64,000 nucleotides of DNA from assembly GCA_039513195.1 (NCBI GenBank), contig JBCCRM010000015.1:1-64000 (forward strand), given 5' to 3'. Both the position numbers and the translations under genes were made by a program. The notes beneath the pieces were generated by a model. The model did no database searches, was not told the DNA's origin, and saw only the letters and a program-made list of their open reading frames with translations. Below, piece by piece: positions 8,689 to 17,561 of this stretch; position 1 is the stretch's first letter; every line of letters begins with the position of its first letter. The DNA comes from Thermohalobaculum sp039513195 (GTDB lineage Bacteria; Pseudomonadota; Alphaproteobacteria; Rhodobacterales; Rhodobacteraceae).

Positions 8689-10281
8689 TCAGTGGCGGAA
8701 ATGGCGGACCCCGGTAAAGACCATGGCGACACCGGCGCGGTCGGCGGCCTCGATCACCGCGTCGTCGCCTTTCGAGCCACCGGGCTGGATCACAGCGGTG
8801 GCCCCAGCGTCCGTCGCAGCCAGCATTCCGTCCGGAAAAGGAAAGAATGCGTCGGAAGCCACGGCCGATCCCGCCAACGGGCTTTGCGACAAACCCAGTG
8901 TCTCGGCCATATCCGCGGCCTTGCGCACGGCGATCCGCGTCGCGTCGACCCGGCTCATCTGTCCGGCACCGATACCGACCGTCGCGCCGCCCTTGGCAAA
9001 GACGATTGCATTGGATTTTACATGCTTCGCGACGCGCCAGGCGAATTCGAGATCGGTCATCTCGGTTGCTGTCGGCTGACGGCTGGTCACCACCTGAAAA
9101 TCTTCCCGCGCCGGATGGGCTGCGTCGCGGTCCTGCACCAAAAACCCGCCGCCCACTTGGCGCCATTCTTTGCGGGCAGCGGCGGGGTCGGGCAACCCCT
9201 CGGTGATTAAGAGGCGGAGATTGGGTTTCTCTGCAAAAAGCGCGCGGGCTTCCTCGTCGATCCCTGGCGTGATGACCACCTCGGTGAAGATGCCGAGGAT
9301 CGCCTCCGCCGTTTCGCGGTCCAGCATGCGGTTGAGCGCGACGATCCCCCCGAAGGCCGACACGCGGTCGCAGTCATGGGCCGCCTGATAGGCATCCGCG
9401 AGGGCGGCCGCGGTTCCGACACCGCAAGGATTGGCATGCTTGATGATTGCGGCGGCGGCGGCGTCGCCCGGGTCGAAGGATGCCACCAGCTGCAACGCCG
9501 CATCGCTGTCATTGATGTTGTTGTAGCTCAACGCCTTTCCTTGCAGCAGGGTTGCAGTCGCCACGCTGGGGCTGGCGCTGCCATCGGCATAGAAGGCCGC
9601 GCGCTGATGCGGGTTTTCGCCATAGCGGAGGGATGAGACGCAATGCCCGGCGAAGGCGCGGCGGCGCGGGTATGTTTCACCAAGTTCGGTCGAGAACCAG
9701 TTCGCCACCGCTGCGTCATAGGCTGCCGTACGCGCATAGGCGGCCGCGGCGAGGCGCTGACGTGTCGCGAGGCTGGTGCCGCCCTTGCCCTCGATCTCGG
9801 TTAGCACCGGCTCGTAGTCGACCGTGTCCATCAGGACAGCCACGCTCTCATGGTTCTTGGCGGCGGAGCGGATCATGGCAGGTCCGCCGATATCAATGTT
9901 CTCGATGCATTCGTCGAAGGGCGCGGCGCGGGCGAGAGTCGCCTCGAATGGGTAGAGGTTGACGACCAGCAGATCGATTGGTGCGATCCCGTGCAGATCC
10001 ATTGCGGCCAGATGCTCGGCATTGTTGCGCCGTCCCAGCAGACCGCCATGCACCATGGGATGCAGCGTCTTGACCCGGCCGCCCATCATCTCGGGAAAAT
10101 CGGTAATCTCGGACACGTCGCGAACGCCGAGACCGGCCTCGCGCAGACGTCTCGCTGTACCGCCGGTCGAGATCAGTTCGACACCGCAGGCCATCAGGCG
10201 GGTGCCGAGCTCCTCTAGCCCGGATTTGTCGGAAACTGAGATCAGGGCCCGCCGGGGCATCAGATACGCGGCGTCAGCCAT
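8689..10281 (-). CDS. purH: Bifunctional AICAR transformylase / IMP cyclohydrolase
   Basis: 530 residues, the normal size. Catalyses the last two steps of de novo IMP synthesis using 10-formyltetrahydrofolate. The N-terminal MGS-like cyclohydrolase domain begins PRRALISVSDKSG and contains STGGTARRLREAG; the transformylase half has LRYGENPHQ, the catalytic IKHANPCG and VSAFGGIVALN. ATG at 10281 has GGAGG just upstream. It follows rsmB on the same strand with a 140-bp gap, an arrangement I recall from Rhodobacterales. Confidence 0.96.
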   Translation of the reverse strand: MADAAYLMPRRALISVSDKSGLEELGTRLMACGVELISTGGTARRLREAGLGVRDVSEITDFPEMMGGRVKTLHPMVHGGLLGRRNNAEHLAAMDLHGIAPIDLLVVNLYPFEATLARAAPFDECIENIDIGGPAMIRSAAKNHESVAVLMDTVDYEPVLTEIEGKGGTSLATRQRLAAAAYARTAAYDAAVANWFSTELGETYPRRRAFAGHCVSSLRYGENPHQRAAFYADGSASPSVATATLLQGKALSYNNINDSDAALQLVASFDPGDAAAAAIIKHANPCGVGTAAALADAYQAAHDCDRVSAFGGIVALNRMLDRETAEAILGIFTEVVITPGIDEEARALFAEKPNLRLLITEGLPDPAAARKEWRQVGGGFLVQDRDAAHPAREDFQVVTSRQPTATEMTDLEFAWRVAKHVKSNAIVFAKGGATVGIGAGQMSRVDATRIAVRKAADMAETLGLSQSPLAGSAVASDAFFPFPDGMLAATDAGATAVIQPGGSKGDDAVIEAADRAGVAMVFTGVRHFRH

Positions 10282-10421
10282 GGCTTGCCTCCAAGACGCT
10301 TGGAAGGCCCTTGGAACGGGGCCGGTGGACCGCCACTGCTTAACCATGCTGCCGCCAAGGGTCACGCGCGAAGATCAGGGCTTCCCGCCCCGGGCGGGTC
10401 GGACAGAGCGTCTCTGGGTCG

Positions 10422-11732
10422 CTAGGTTTTGGCGAGGCGGGTGGCGAAGAACCCGTCAAGGCCACCGCGCTCGCGCCAATGATCCGGACGGGTGCGCAGA
10501 TCGCCCTGCGCCGTGGTCAGCCCGTCGGCCCAGGGCGCCTCGATGGGGGTTCGCCGCGCGTCCGGGTGACGGGCGAGGACCGCGTCGGCCTGTGCCTCTC
10601 CCTCAGCCCGGAGAAGCGAGCAGGTCGCGTAGACGAGCACTCCGCCCGGCGCCAGCCACCCCCAAGCCCGGTCAAGGAGCTGGGATTGCAAGGCGGTCAG
10701 CGCCTTCAGATCCGGCCTTCGGCGATGGGGCAGGTCGGGATGGCGTCGGATCGTCCCGGTGGCAGAGCATGGCGCGTCGAGGAGAACCGCATCGAACGGT
10801 GCCTCCGGCGTCCAGGCGAGGGCATCCCCCGTCACACAGTCGGCCGAGAGGCCGGTGCGGGAGAGGTTCTCCTCAAGCCGCTTCATCCGGTCTGCCGAGA
10901 TGTCGAGCGCCGTCACCTGTGCGCCGCCCGCGACGAGCTGCATGGTCTTGCCCCCCGGCGCTGCGCAAAGGTCCAGGACCCGCTTGCCGGCCGTGGTCGG
11001 GATTAGGGCCGCTGGCATGGCGGCGGCGGCGTCCTGAGCCCACCACGCGCCCTCGGCAAAGCCCGGCAGAGCCGTGAGCTGACCGCGCCCTTGCCAGCGG
11101 ACCGAGCCATTCGGGAGGAGCCGGCCATCGATCTCCCGCGCGAAAGCCTTGGCATCGCCTGGGGTGCGCATGGTCAGGTCATGATAGGCCCCGTCGATAT
11201 GCGCGGCAGCAACGGCGCCGGCAATTGCCGGGCCCCAATCCTCCACCAACCGCTGCGCCAGCCATTCCGGGGTGTTCAGTTCCGCTGCGTCTTGGTCGGC
11301 GGTGATCTCGGCGCCATCGGCAGCCAGCCTGCGGCCGACGGCGTTGATCAAACCGGCGGCCCTTTGGCTGTCCCGCCGCTCCTTCGCAAGGCGGACGGCC
11401 AGATCCACCGCGGCATGGGGTGCGGTGCCCTGAAAAACGATTTCCGCCGCCATAGCGCGCAGTATCTGCAGTACCGCCGGCCTTGGTTCTCGCGTAACAA
11501 ACACTTGCAAGAGCGCATCGATCTGCCCCAGCCGGCGCAGCGCCGTGGCGGCGATGCCGTGGGCTTCGGCCCTTTCCGACGAGCTGAGGGCGCCGAGCCC
11601 ACGCTCGTCGAGCATCGCACCGTCCTCCAGCACCTGCGCCAAAAGGCCGACGGCCGCCCGCCGCGCCGCAAGACCCGGCGGACCGGACCGGCGTGGCGCT
11701 GCCCTTTTGCTTGAGCCTCGGCTCAACCCCAA
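10422..11732 (-). CDS. rsmB: RsmB/NOP-family RNA (cytosine-C5) methyltransferase
   Basis: 436 residues. The N-terminal third is a NusB-like RNA-binding domain; the C-terminal part is a class I SAM methyltransferase with DLCAAPGGKTMQL (motif I) and the two cysteine motifs DAPCSATGT and YATCSLL that define RNA m5C methyltransferases. RsmB modifies 16S rRNA C967 in E. coli. Its start overlaps the end of htpX by 10 bp, suggesting coupled translation. Minor doubt remains over the exact target, as alphaproteobacteria have several NOP-family paralogues. Confidence 0.88.
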   Translation of the reverse strand: MGLSRGSSKRAAPRRSGPPGLAARRAAVGLLAQVLEDGAMLDERGLGALSSSERAEAHGIAATALRRLGQIDALLQVFVTREPRPAVLQILRAMAAEIVFQGTAPHAAVDLAVRLAKERRDSQRAAGLINAVGRRLAADGAEITADQDAAELNTPEWLAQRLVEDWGPAIAGAVAAAHIDGAYHDLTMRTPGDAKAFAREIDGRLLPNGSVRWQGRGQLTALPGFAEGAWWAQDAAAAMPAALIPTTAGKRVLDLCAAPGGKTMQLVAGGAQVTALDISADRMKRLEENLSRTGLSADCVTGDALAWTPEAPFDAVLLDAPCSATGTIRRHPDLPHRRRPDLKALTALQSQLLDRAWGWLAPGGVLVYATCSLLRAEGEAQADAVLARHPDARRTPIEAPWADGLTTAQGDLRTRPDHWRERGGLDGFFATRLAKT

Positions 11733-12691
11733 GGCCGGCGGTTCTGGCCCGCGTCGCTGCGCCCGCGGCCAACCCGCGGCATTCGACTGCCGCGCCGCGG
11801 GCTGGTGGCGCTGGGGCCGTCAGGCCGTGCGGTCCGCCCCATTTCGACCGCCTGCGCCTCCAGCGCCTTGATTCGGTTCGCCGGGTTCGGGTGGGTCGAG
11901 AACAGGCTGTCCATGCCCCGACCGCTGAGCGGGTTGACGATGAACATGTGCGCCGAGGCCGGGTTCGCCTCGGCCGTCTGCATTTCGACCCTCGCGGCAC
12001 CGCCGCTGATCTTGGAGAGCGCCGAGGCGAGCCACAGCGGGTTGCCGCAGATCTCGCCGCCGAGCTTATCGGCAGAGTATTCGCGCGTTCGGCTGATCAG
12101 CATCTGAACCAGCATCGCCGCCAGCGGCGCCAGGATCATCGCCAGCAGCACCCCGACAAAGCCGAGCGGGCTGCGCCCCCGGTCGCCACCGCCGAACAGC
12201 ATCGAGAATTGCGCGAACTGCGCGAGCATGCCGATCGCACCCGCGACGGCCGCGGCGATGGTCATAATCAGCGTGTCGCGGTTCTTGATATGCGCCAACT
12301 CGTGGGCCATGACGCCTGCGAGTTCCTCCCGCGTCAGCATCCGCATGATGCCGGTCGTCGCCGCCACGGCTGCATTGGATGGGTCACGCCCGGTCGCGAA
12401 GGCGTTCGGCTGTTGGTCGTCGATCAGATAGATTGCCGGCATAGGCATTTCGGCGCGTTGGCTCATCTCGTCGATCATGCGGTAAAGCTCCGGCGCGGTC
12501 TGCCGGCTGACCGGCCGCGCATTGTGCATGCGCAGGGCCATTTTGTCGGAATTCCACCAGGCATAGGCGTTCATGCCGAGCGCGATCACCAATGCGATCA
12601 CCGCCCCGGCCGCACCGCCGATCAGCCAGCCTGTGACCAGAAACACGCCCGCCATCGCGCTCAACAGGAACACGGTCTTTGCGTAGTTCAT
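11723..12691 (-). CDS. htpX: HtpX-type membrane zinc metalloprotease
   Basis: 322 residues. An inner-membrane quality-control protease (family M48). Two N-terminal membrane segments (residues about 5-23 and 26-44) precede the zinc motif HELAH (H130, E131, H134). Two more hydrophobic stretches lie at about 140-190, and the third ligand is probably the Glu in TREYSADKLGGE. ATG at 12691 has GGAGGT upstream. The tail past about residue 285 is basic and low complexity. It is divergent from the SDHAF4-like gene across a 71-bp promoter gap. Confidence 0.93.
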   Translation of the reverse strand: MNYAKTVFLLSAMAGVFLVTGWLIGGAAGAVIALVIALGMNAYAWWNSDKMALRMHNARPVSRQTAPELYRMIDEMSQRAEMPMPAIYLIDDQQPNAFATGRDPSNAAVAATTGIMRMLTREELAGVMAHELAHIKNRDTLIMTIAAAVAGAIGMLAQFAQFSMLFGGGDRGRSPLGFVGVLLAMILAPLAAMLVQMLISRTREYSADKLGGEICGNPLWLASALSKISGGAARVEMQTAEANPASAHMFIVNPLSGRGMDSLFSTHPNPANRIKALEAQAVEMGRTARPDGPSATSPRRGSRMPRVGRGRSDAGQNRRPWG

Positions 12692-12762
12692 GGCCGTCAA
12701 ACCTCCGTTGTCTTTGGCGCGTTGCGATGCAATATCCCGTTTGTCGCGCACGGAGAGGATAT

Positions 12763-12948
12763 ATGGGCGAACAGCCGAGCAAGGAAGAACGCATTGCCGC
12801 CGCCGCCAAACGGGCCCTGGCGGAGGCGAAGGCTCGGCGTAAGAAGGAAGCGATGCCGGACATGCCCGCAGAGACCGGCGGGCGCGACGGACCGGAGCCG
12901 ACCCGGTTCGGCGATTGGGAGAAGGATGGCATCATTTCGGACTTCTGA
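12763..12948 (+). CDS. DUF1674 protein, SDHAF4-like succinate dehydrogenase assembly factor
   Basis: 61 residues. The C-terminal GPEPTRFGDWEKDGIISDF is the DUF1674 signature, the family of mitochondrial SDHAF4/Sdh8, which protects flavinylated SdhA during complex II assembly. The N-terminal half is a lysine/alanine-rich helix. ATG at 12763 is preceded by GGAGAGGA. It is divergent from htpX and more than 15 kb from the sdh operon in this window. Role in SdhA maturation is by homology only. Confidence 0.85.
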   Translation: MGEQPSKEERIAAAAKRALAEAKARRKKEAMPDMPAETGGRDGPEPTRFGDWEKDGIISDF

Positions 12949-13397
12949 TGCGTCCGCCCGGATGGTGTGGACGCGCAATCGTTCTCGTTTTTTGTCTAAT
13001 TTCGATGCCGAGGCGAGCCATCTCCTCTCTTTCCTAAAGCAGAGTGATCTATCGGACTGAATTCTGAGTCATCAAGATCGTTGACTGTCCGGTTCTCGCT
13101 CTGGCTCGGCAAGCGGAGCCGGCACAGTCGCGCACAGTTCGCGTCAAGCGGAGGCGTTCCCGGCCGGGACCGGTGATCCGCTGGGGTTCGCCTGTTTGGC
13201 GACGATGCCGAGCTTCACGCAGGAGATCTGCTCTCCGATACCGGGGACCTGGAGCGTCCGGCCGGAATGCGCCACGCTGGATCGCTACCCGCTGCAATTC
13301 TGGGCCGAGGGAAACGTCTTCACCGAAGTCCAATCCTATTGCTTGTGCCAGTCCGTGACCGCGCCAGAACTGCTATCGCCGATAAAGTCGGGCGACG
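12949..13397. other. 449-bp interval with a possible small Cys-rich coding remnant
   Basis: On the plus strand, a frame open from 13085 to 13417 reads, from about 13205, like a short protein: MPSFTQEICSPIPGTWSV, then RPECATLDRYPLQFW and YCLCQSV, with five cysteines. No ATG precedes the conserved-looking part except at 13205, and no signal peptide is present in frame, so it may be a decayed secreted-protein gene. It overlaps the 3' end of the EEP gene by 20 bp. Nothing else is evident in the interval. Confidence 0.25.
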
Positions 13398-14384
13398 CTA
13401 GCGGTGGGGCAGGGTAATCTCCGCCAAGACCGGCAGGTGATCTGAGAAACTCGCCCCACCGACTTCAATCCTCGAGGTTTGTGCACCGCGCGGGACAAGC
13501 ACATGATCGATTGGCAGGGGAACTTGCACCTGCCTGTTGTAGAATCCCACCCAGATGGTGGTGCGCAGGCCAGAGATTACCCGGGTGTCCGACGCGTCCG
13601 CAAGACGCCGCACCGCCCGGGTCCAGGGGGCCGCGTTGAAGTCGCCGGCAAATACCAAAGGCTGGGGCAGGGCGCTCAGCACCGGTTCCAGCGAGGCGAC
13701 CTGCTCGGCCTGCCCGTAGGGCCAGGGCCAGCGCAAATGCAGCGATGCGACCGTCAAAGGCCGCCCTTCCAGCGCGATCCGGAGGGCGACGAGACCCAGG
13801 CCCGGATGGCAGGCGGGCGGGGCAACCGGCGGGTGACGGGAGAGGATTGCCACCGCGTGCTGCGTTGTGAAGGGGCAAACCCTCTGATGGGGAAAGTCTT
13901 CGGCCACCGCCCTGAGGAAATGCCGGTTGGCGGGAGAGATTTCCTGCAGCGTCACGACATCCGGCTGCGCGCTCGCCACCAGGGCGGCGAAGGCATCCGC
14001 CTGGCTGTTCATCAAGTTGACGTTGAACTGAAGAAGCCGCAGGCGCTGGTCGCCGGCGTTGGGCGAGAGGCGGGGCGGCAAAAGCTCTGGCATCGACAGG
14101 GCAGATGAGAGAGCGGCGGCCGCCAACACCGCCGATAGCATCCGGAGCTTCATCAAAGCGGCCGACAGGGCAAGAAGAACGGCGAGCCCCATCATCATAT
14201 GCCGAAAGTTCGCAAGCGCGTCGGCAACGGCCAGGACCGGCGACAGGAAACTCAGCGCAACCGCCAAGACCAGGGTTGCCGCAACTACGCGCAGCAGCCC
14301 GACCGCGATCGCCGAGACTACGCGCGTCCCGCCGCTTCTCTCGGCGTTGGCACCGGCCCGGTTAGGCCCCACATCTGTTGCCAT
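13398..14384 (-). CDS. Endonuclease/exonuclease/phosphatase (EEP) family membrane protein
   Basis: 328 residues. Two or three hydrophobic segments (about residues 20-85) precede an EEP domain with the family motifs LLQFNVNL, VVTLQEIS, FAGDFNAAPWT and SDHLPVLAE, which bind the divalent metal and the scissile phosphate. The architecture matches inner-membrane EEP proteins with an outward-facing domain; substrates range from DNA to phospholipids. It starts 28 bp after rplS on the same strand and may be read from the ribosomal operon. ATG at 14384 was preferred to an upstream run inside rplS. Confidence 0.85.
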   Translation of the reverse strand: MATDVGPNRAGANAERSGGTRVVSAIAVGLLRVVAATLVLAVALSFLSPVLAVADALANFRHMMMGLAVLLALSAALMKLRMLSAVLAAAALSSALSMPELLPPRLSPNAGDQRLRLLQFNVNLMNSQADAFAALVASAQPDVVTLQEISPANRHFLRAVAEDFPHQRVCPFTTQHAVAILSRHPPVAPPACHPGLGLVALRIALEGRPLTVASLHLRWPWPYGQAEQVASLEPVLSALPQPLVFAGDFNAAPWTRAVRRLADASDTRVISGLRTTIWVGFYNRQVQVPLPIDHVLVPRGAQTSRIEVGGASFSDHLPVLAEITLPHR

Positions 14385-14412
14385 GGCGCAGCCGGCCGGT
14401 GCGTCCTGTCCC

Positions 14413-14805
14413 TCAGCCCGCGGTGGGTTTGCTGTCGGTCTTGGGCCTGTAGTTGGTCTTCTCGACGATCCGCGCCGATTTTCCGCGCCGTGACCGGAGA
14501 TAGTAGAGCTTCGCGCGGCGCACCTTGCCGCGGCGCACGACGGTGATTGACTCGATCTGCGGCGAGTAGAGTGGGAACACACGCTCCACCCCTTCGCCAA
14601 AACTGATCTTGCGGACCGTGAAACTGGCGCCCAGGGTTGCGCCGCCATTGCGCGCGATGCAGACGCCTTCGTAATTCTGAACGCGGGTGCGCGAGCCTTC
14701 GGTCACTTTTACACCCACTCTAACCGTGTCGCCCGGTGCGAAATCCGGGATCGCCTTGCCGAGCGCCGCGATATGCTCGGCCTCAATCTGCTGCAGCAGG
14801 TTCAT
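14413..14805 (-). CDS. rplS: 50S ribosomal protein L19
   Basis: 130 residues. Contributes to the 30S-50S interface. Diagnostic segments are MNLLQQIEAEHI, FAPGDTVRVGVKV, NYEGVCIARNG and FPLYSPQIESI, and VRRGKVRRAKLYYLRSRRGK. The start (ATG 14805) sits 4 bp after the trmD stop. The C-terminal extension (EKTNYRPKTDSKPTAG) is slightly longer than in E. coli L19. Confidence 0.97.
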   Translation of the reverse strand: MNLLQQIEAEHIAALGKAIPDFAPGDTVRVGVKVTEGSRTRVQNYEGVCIARNGGATLGASFTVRKISFGEGVERVFPLYSPQIESITVVRRGKVRRAKLYYLRSRRGKSARIVEKTNYRPKTDSKPTAG

Positions 14806-14809
14806 CGCC

Positions 14810-15673
14810 TCAGTCCTCTTGCTCGCCACCCTGGTCCGGGGGCTCGTTCGCGTCCGATTGCTCTGGGCTCCGCAGCTCCGCCTGATAGGCCTTCCAGAGG
14901 TCGGGACGCCGTTCCTGCGTGATCTTCTCGGCTTCCGCCTGCCTCCAGGCGGAGATCCGTCCATGGTGCCCGGAGAGGAGCACCTCCGGGATCGTCCGCC
15001 CGCCCCAGATTTGGGGCCGCGTATAGTGGGGATGCTCTAGCAACCCCTTCGAAAAGCTCTCATCCTCGGTGCTGGCCTGGTTGCCCAGGACCCCGGGTCT
15101 TAGCCGCACCACCGCGTCGAGAAGTGCCATCGCCGGGATCTCTCCCCCGGTCAGCACCGCATCGCCCAGCGTCACTTCTTCCACGTCATGGGCGTCCAGC
15201 ACGCGCTGGTCCACCCCTTCGAACCGGCCACAGAGCAGGGTGACCCCGTCCCCGGCGGCAATCGCTCTTGCGCGCGCCTGCGTGAACGGCCGGCCGCGCG
15301 GCGACAGATAAATGACAGGCCAGCGCCCCCGGTCAAGGGGGCATCCCATCTGAGCAGACCTTATGGCGGCCGAGACGACGTCTGCACGCATCACCAGGCC
15401 GGGCCCGCCCCCTGCGGGAGTGTCGTCCACCACCCGGTGCTTATCGGTCGCAAAGCGGCGGATGTCCAGGGCTTGCAGGGACCACAGCCCCTGATCGAGG
15501 GCCTTGCCGGTCAGCGAGGCGGCCAGCGGCCCCGGGAACAGGTCCGGGAACAGGGTCAGCACCTTCGCGCAAAACGCCTCCGCCCGCACTTTCTCACCCA
15601 TCAGAGGTCGTGGCGCCGCCGATATCTCGGGCCGCAACCGCCCATCGGACTTCAGTTTGCCGGGATCGCTCAC
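14810..15673 (-). CDS. trmD: tRNA (guanine-N1)-methyltransferase
   Basis: 287 residues. Methylates G37 in tRNAs reading CNN/CGG codons, preventing frameshifts. SPOUT-family markers are AKVLTLFPDLFPG, DDTPAGGGPGLVMR, YLSPRGRPFTQ, LLCGRFEGVDQR and LTGGEIPAMALLDA (the knot). It has about 30 extra N-terminal residues; an ATG at 15601 would give a shorter protein, but other Rhodobacterales TrmD proteins also carry such an extension, so GTG at 15673 is kept. That GTG overlaps the stop of the unknown gene upstream by 4 bp, implying coupling. Confidence 0.95.
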   Translation of the reverse strand: MSDPGKLKSDGRLRPEISAAPRPLMGEKVRAEAFCAKVLTLFPDLFPGPLAASLTGKALDQGLWSLQALDIRRFATDKHRVVDDTPAGGGPGLVMRADVVSAAIRSAQMGCPLDRGRWPVIYLSPRGRPFTQARARAIAAGDGVTLLCGRFEGVDQRVLDAHDVEEVTLGDAVLTGGEIPAMALLDAVVRLRPGVLGNQASTEDESFSKGLLEHPHYTRPQIWGGRTIPEVLLSGHHGRISAWRQAEAEKITQERRPDLWKAYQAELRSPEQSDANEPPDQGGEQED

Positions 15674-16140
15674 GAATGCAGGCCCGTCGGCCGGCCAAGG
15701 GTGATCCTGTCGATGCCAGCGTCGTCCAGGCTGTTGCCGCCGAACGAGATGCGCGCCTGCACGCCGGGCCGGATGCCATATGCGAGCCAGGGCGGCAGAT
15801 AGCCGAGCGCCCCGAGATCGTCGTGTCCGCCGCTGCGATGGGGCTCGCCCAGGACGGCCTCAACCATTTCCTCGGTCATCGCAGGGTGCAGGCCCATCGG
15901 CAGCGCTCCCGAATAGGGCAAGAGGTCGTCGGTCTCGGCCACCTGGATTTGGATGCCGGTGAGGTCGAAGCGGAGGAGATGCCGCTCGAAGGTGAGGATC
16001 ACCCCATCGCCCGCCCAGGTGACCCAGCGTTCGCCGAGTGCCTCCACCCGGTCGACCACCGCATCGGCCATGGGGAAAAGCTCCCAGCGCTCGCGCTCCG
16101 CGAATTCGCAGCCGAGGATGTCGAATAGCCTATCGCACAT
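15670..16140 (-). CDS. Conserved-looking protein of unknown function between rimM and trmD
   Basis: 156 residues, acidic, no signal peptide or membrane segment. The N-terminal half includes LFDILGCEFAERERWELF and WVTWAGDGVILTF; the C-terminal half has a motif chain MTEEMVEAVLGEPHRSGG, LPPWLAYGI, RISFGGNSLDDAGIDRIT. The latter recalls small lone domains with a conserved LGxPxxSGG turn, but I do not recognise a named family. It overlaps rimM by 11 bp and trmD by 4 bp, so it is tightly built into the rpsP-rimM-trmD-rplS operon. ATG at 16140 was chosen; an earlier start at 16179 would overlap rimM more. Confidence 0.7.
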   Translation of the reverse strand: MCDRLFDILGCEFAERERWELFPMADAVVDRVEALGERWVTWAGDGVILTFERHLLRFDLTGIQIQVAETDDLLPYSGALPMGLHPAMTEEMVEAVLGEPHRSGGHDDLGALGYLPPWLAYGIRPGVQARISFGGNSLDDAGIDRITLGRPTGLHS

Positions 16141-16678
16141 CGCCGCCATCCTCTGCGGTCTCTGGCGATGCCGCGTCATCGGGCGGATCGGCGATGATCC
16201 GGCCCATGGTCAGATCGACGAAGGGAACCGCAGCGCGGGTGAATGGGATCACCAGTGGCTTTGGCCCGCCGATCACCTCCAGCATATCGCCCGCGCCGAA
16301 GTCATAAACGGCGCGCACCCGCCCCAACGCGCCTCCCCCGGGATCCGTCACCGAGAGACCGATCAAATCGGCGTGGTAAAACTCGTCATCGGGTAGCGGG
16401 GGCAGCGTTGCCCGAACCGCATGCAAAGGCGTGCCCCTCAGCGCCTCAGCCGCTTCGCGAGTCGCGACGCCGCCAAGACGCGCGGCAAAGGCGCCCTTGA
16501 CCGTCCGTGTCAGCTGCACGGAGAAGCTGCGCCGGGCGTCCTCGGTCCATAGAGGTTGATACTCTTCGATTGCCGCGGGATCGGCGCAAAAGCTCTTCAG
16601 CCTCACTTCGCCCCGCACACCAAAGGCGCCGGCGACAGCACCGACGCAGACCAAGGTCTCGAGCGCCGGCCCTGTCAT
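16130..16678 (-). CDS. rimM: 16S rRNA processing protein RimM
   Basis: 182 residues. Binds S19 and assists maturation of the 30S head. The N-terminal RimM domain begins VCVGAVAGAFGVRGEVRLKSF, and the PRC-barrel linker and C-terminal domain contain DEFYHADLIGLSV, GRVRAVYDFGAGDMLEV and PLVIPFTRAAVPFVDL. ATG at 16678 gives the usual start. It lies 139 bp after rpsP, longer than other gaps in the block; that gap shows no gene. Confidence 0.95.
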   Translation of the reverse strand: MTGPALETLVCVGAVAGAFGVRGEVRLKSFCADPAAIEEYQPLWTEDARRSFSVQLTRTVKGAFAARLGGVATREAAEALRGTPLHAVRATLPPLPDDEFYHADLIGLSVTDPGGGALGRVRAVYDFGAGDMLEVIGGPKPLVIPFTRAAVPFVDLTMGRIIADPPDDAASPETAEDGGDVR

Positions 16679-16817
16679 TGGACGAGCTCGCCCTCTCGGC
16701 AGGCAGTGTCTGCCAGGCAAACCCAGTCCACCCGAAGTGCGGCCGGGCCGCTGCGCGCCAGGAGGGTGGGTGGGGGCGGGCGGCGGTCCTGCCGCGCTTC
16801 GGGTGGAGGACGCAGGG

Positions 16818-17228
16818 TCATCCTGCCGCCTGTTCCTCGGCACCGGTCTCCTCCGCGCTCGCCTCCGCCTCGCGGGTGGCTTCCTCGGCGGCCCGGCGCT
16901 TCTCGGCCTTCTCATCGGCGCGTTCCTTGGCCTTCTTGCCAGGCTCCGCTTTCTGCATATTGGCGCGGGTCCTCGCCGGCACGGCGCCCGCGGCTTCCAG
17001 CCAGCGACTGATCCGGTCGGTTGGCTGTGCCCCCTGTCCCAGCCAATGCTGCACCCGGTCCATATCCATCTTCACCCGTTCCTCCGAGTCTTTCGGCAGC
17101 AGCGGGTTATACGTCCCCAGCTTTTCGATGAACCGGCCGTCCCGGGGCATCCGGCTGTCTGCCGCGACAATCCGGTAAAAGGGCCGCTTCTTCGAGCCCC
17201 CGCGCGCCAGCCTGATCTTGATCGCCAT
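16818..17228 (-). CDS. rpsP: 30S ribosomal protein S16
   Basis: 136 residues. The core (MAIKIRLARGGSKKRPFYRI, SRMPRDGRFIEKLGTYNP, then a WLGQGAQPTDRI helix) spans residues 1-90 as in E. coli. The remaining roughly 45 residues form a highly charged Lys/Glu/Ala helix, an extension common in alphaproteobacterial S16. It follows the chorismate mutase gene by 36 bp. Confidence 0.97.
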   Translation of the reverse strand: MAIKIRLARGGSKKRPFYRIVAADSRMPRDGRFIEKLGTYNPLLPKDSEERVKMDMDRVQHWLGQGAQPTDRISRWLEAAGAVPARTRANMQKAEPGKKAKERADEKAEKRRAAEEATREAEASAEETGAEEQAAG

Positions 17229-17264
17229 TCCGTGGTCTCCTTCGTCACACGCGCCTGCCGCGCG

Positions 17265-17561
17265 TTATTCCTGCATTTGGCGGTGGTGGCGGATCACCTC
17301 GTCAATGATGAACCGCTGAAACTTTTTCGCGAAATCGGGGTCCAGCCCTGCCTCGGCAGAGAGGCGTTCCAACCGCTCGATCTGCCGCGCCTCCCGGCTC
17401 GGATCGGCGGGCGGCAGCCCATGGGTCGCTTTCAGCCGACCGACCTCCTGGGTGCAGCGGAACCGCTCGGCCAGCGTGTGGACCAGGATCGCGTCGAGAT
17501 TGTCGATGGAGTGGCGCAGGATACCCAGCAACGCCTCTGCCCTTTCGGATGGATCGCTCAT
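17265..17561 (-). CDS. Chorismate mutase, AroQ class
   Basis: 98 residues, all-helical. Converts chorismate to prephenate for phenylalanine and tyrosine synthesis. AroQ features seen are the first helix with LRHSIDNLDAILVHTLAERF (catalytic Arg near residue 16), the Lys in QEVGRLKATHG, then R...ERL and FIIDEVIRHHR. The ATG at 17561 overlaps the preceding GNAT stop by 4 bp. Its position between an acetyltransferase and rpsP is a recurrent order in Rhodobacterales as I remember it. Confidence 0.93.
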   Translation of the reverse strand: MSDPSERAEALLGILRHSIDNLDAILVHTLAERFRCTQEVGRLKATHGLPPADPSREARQIERLERLSAEAGLDPDFAKKFQRFIIDEVIRHHRQMQE

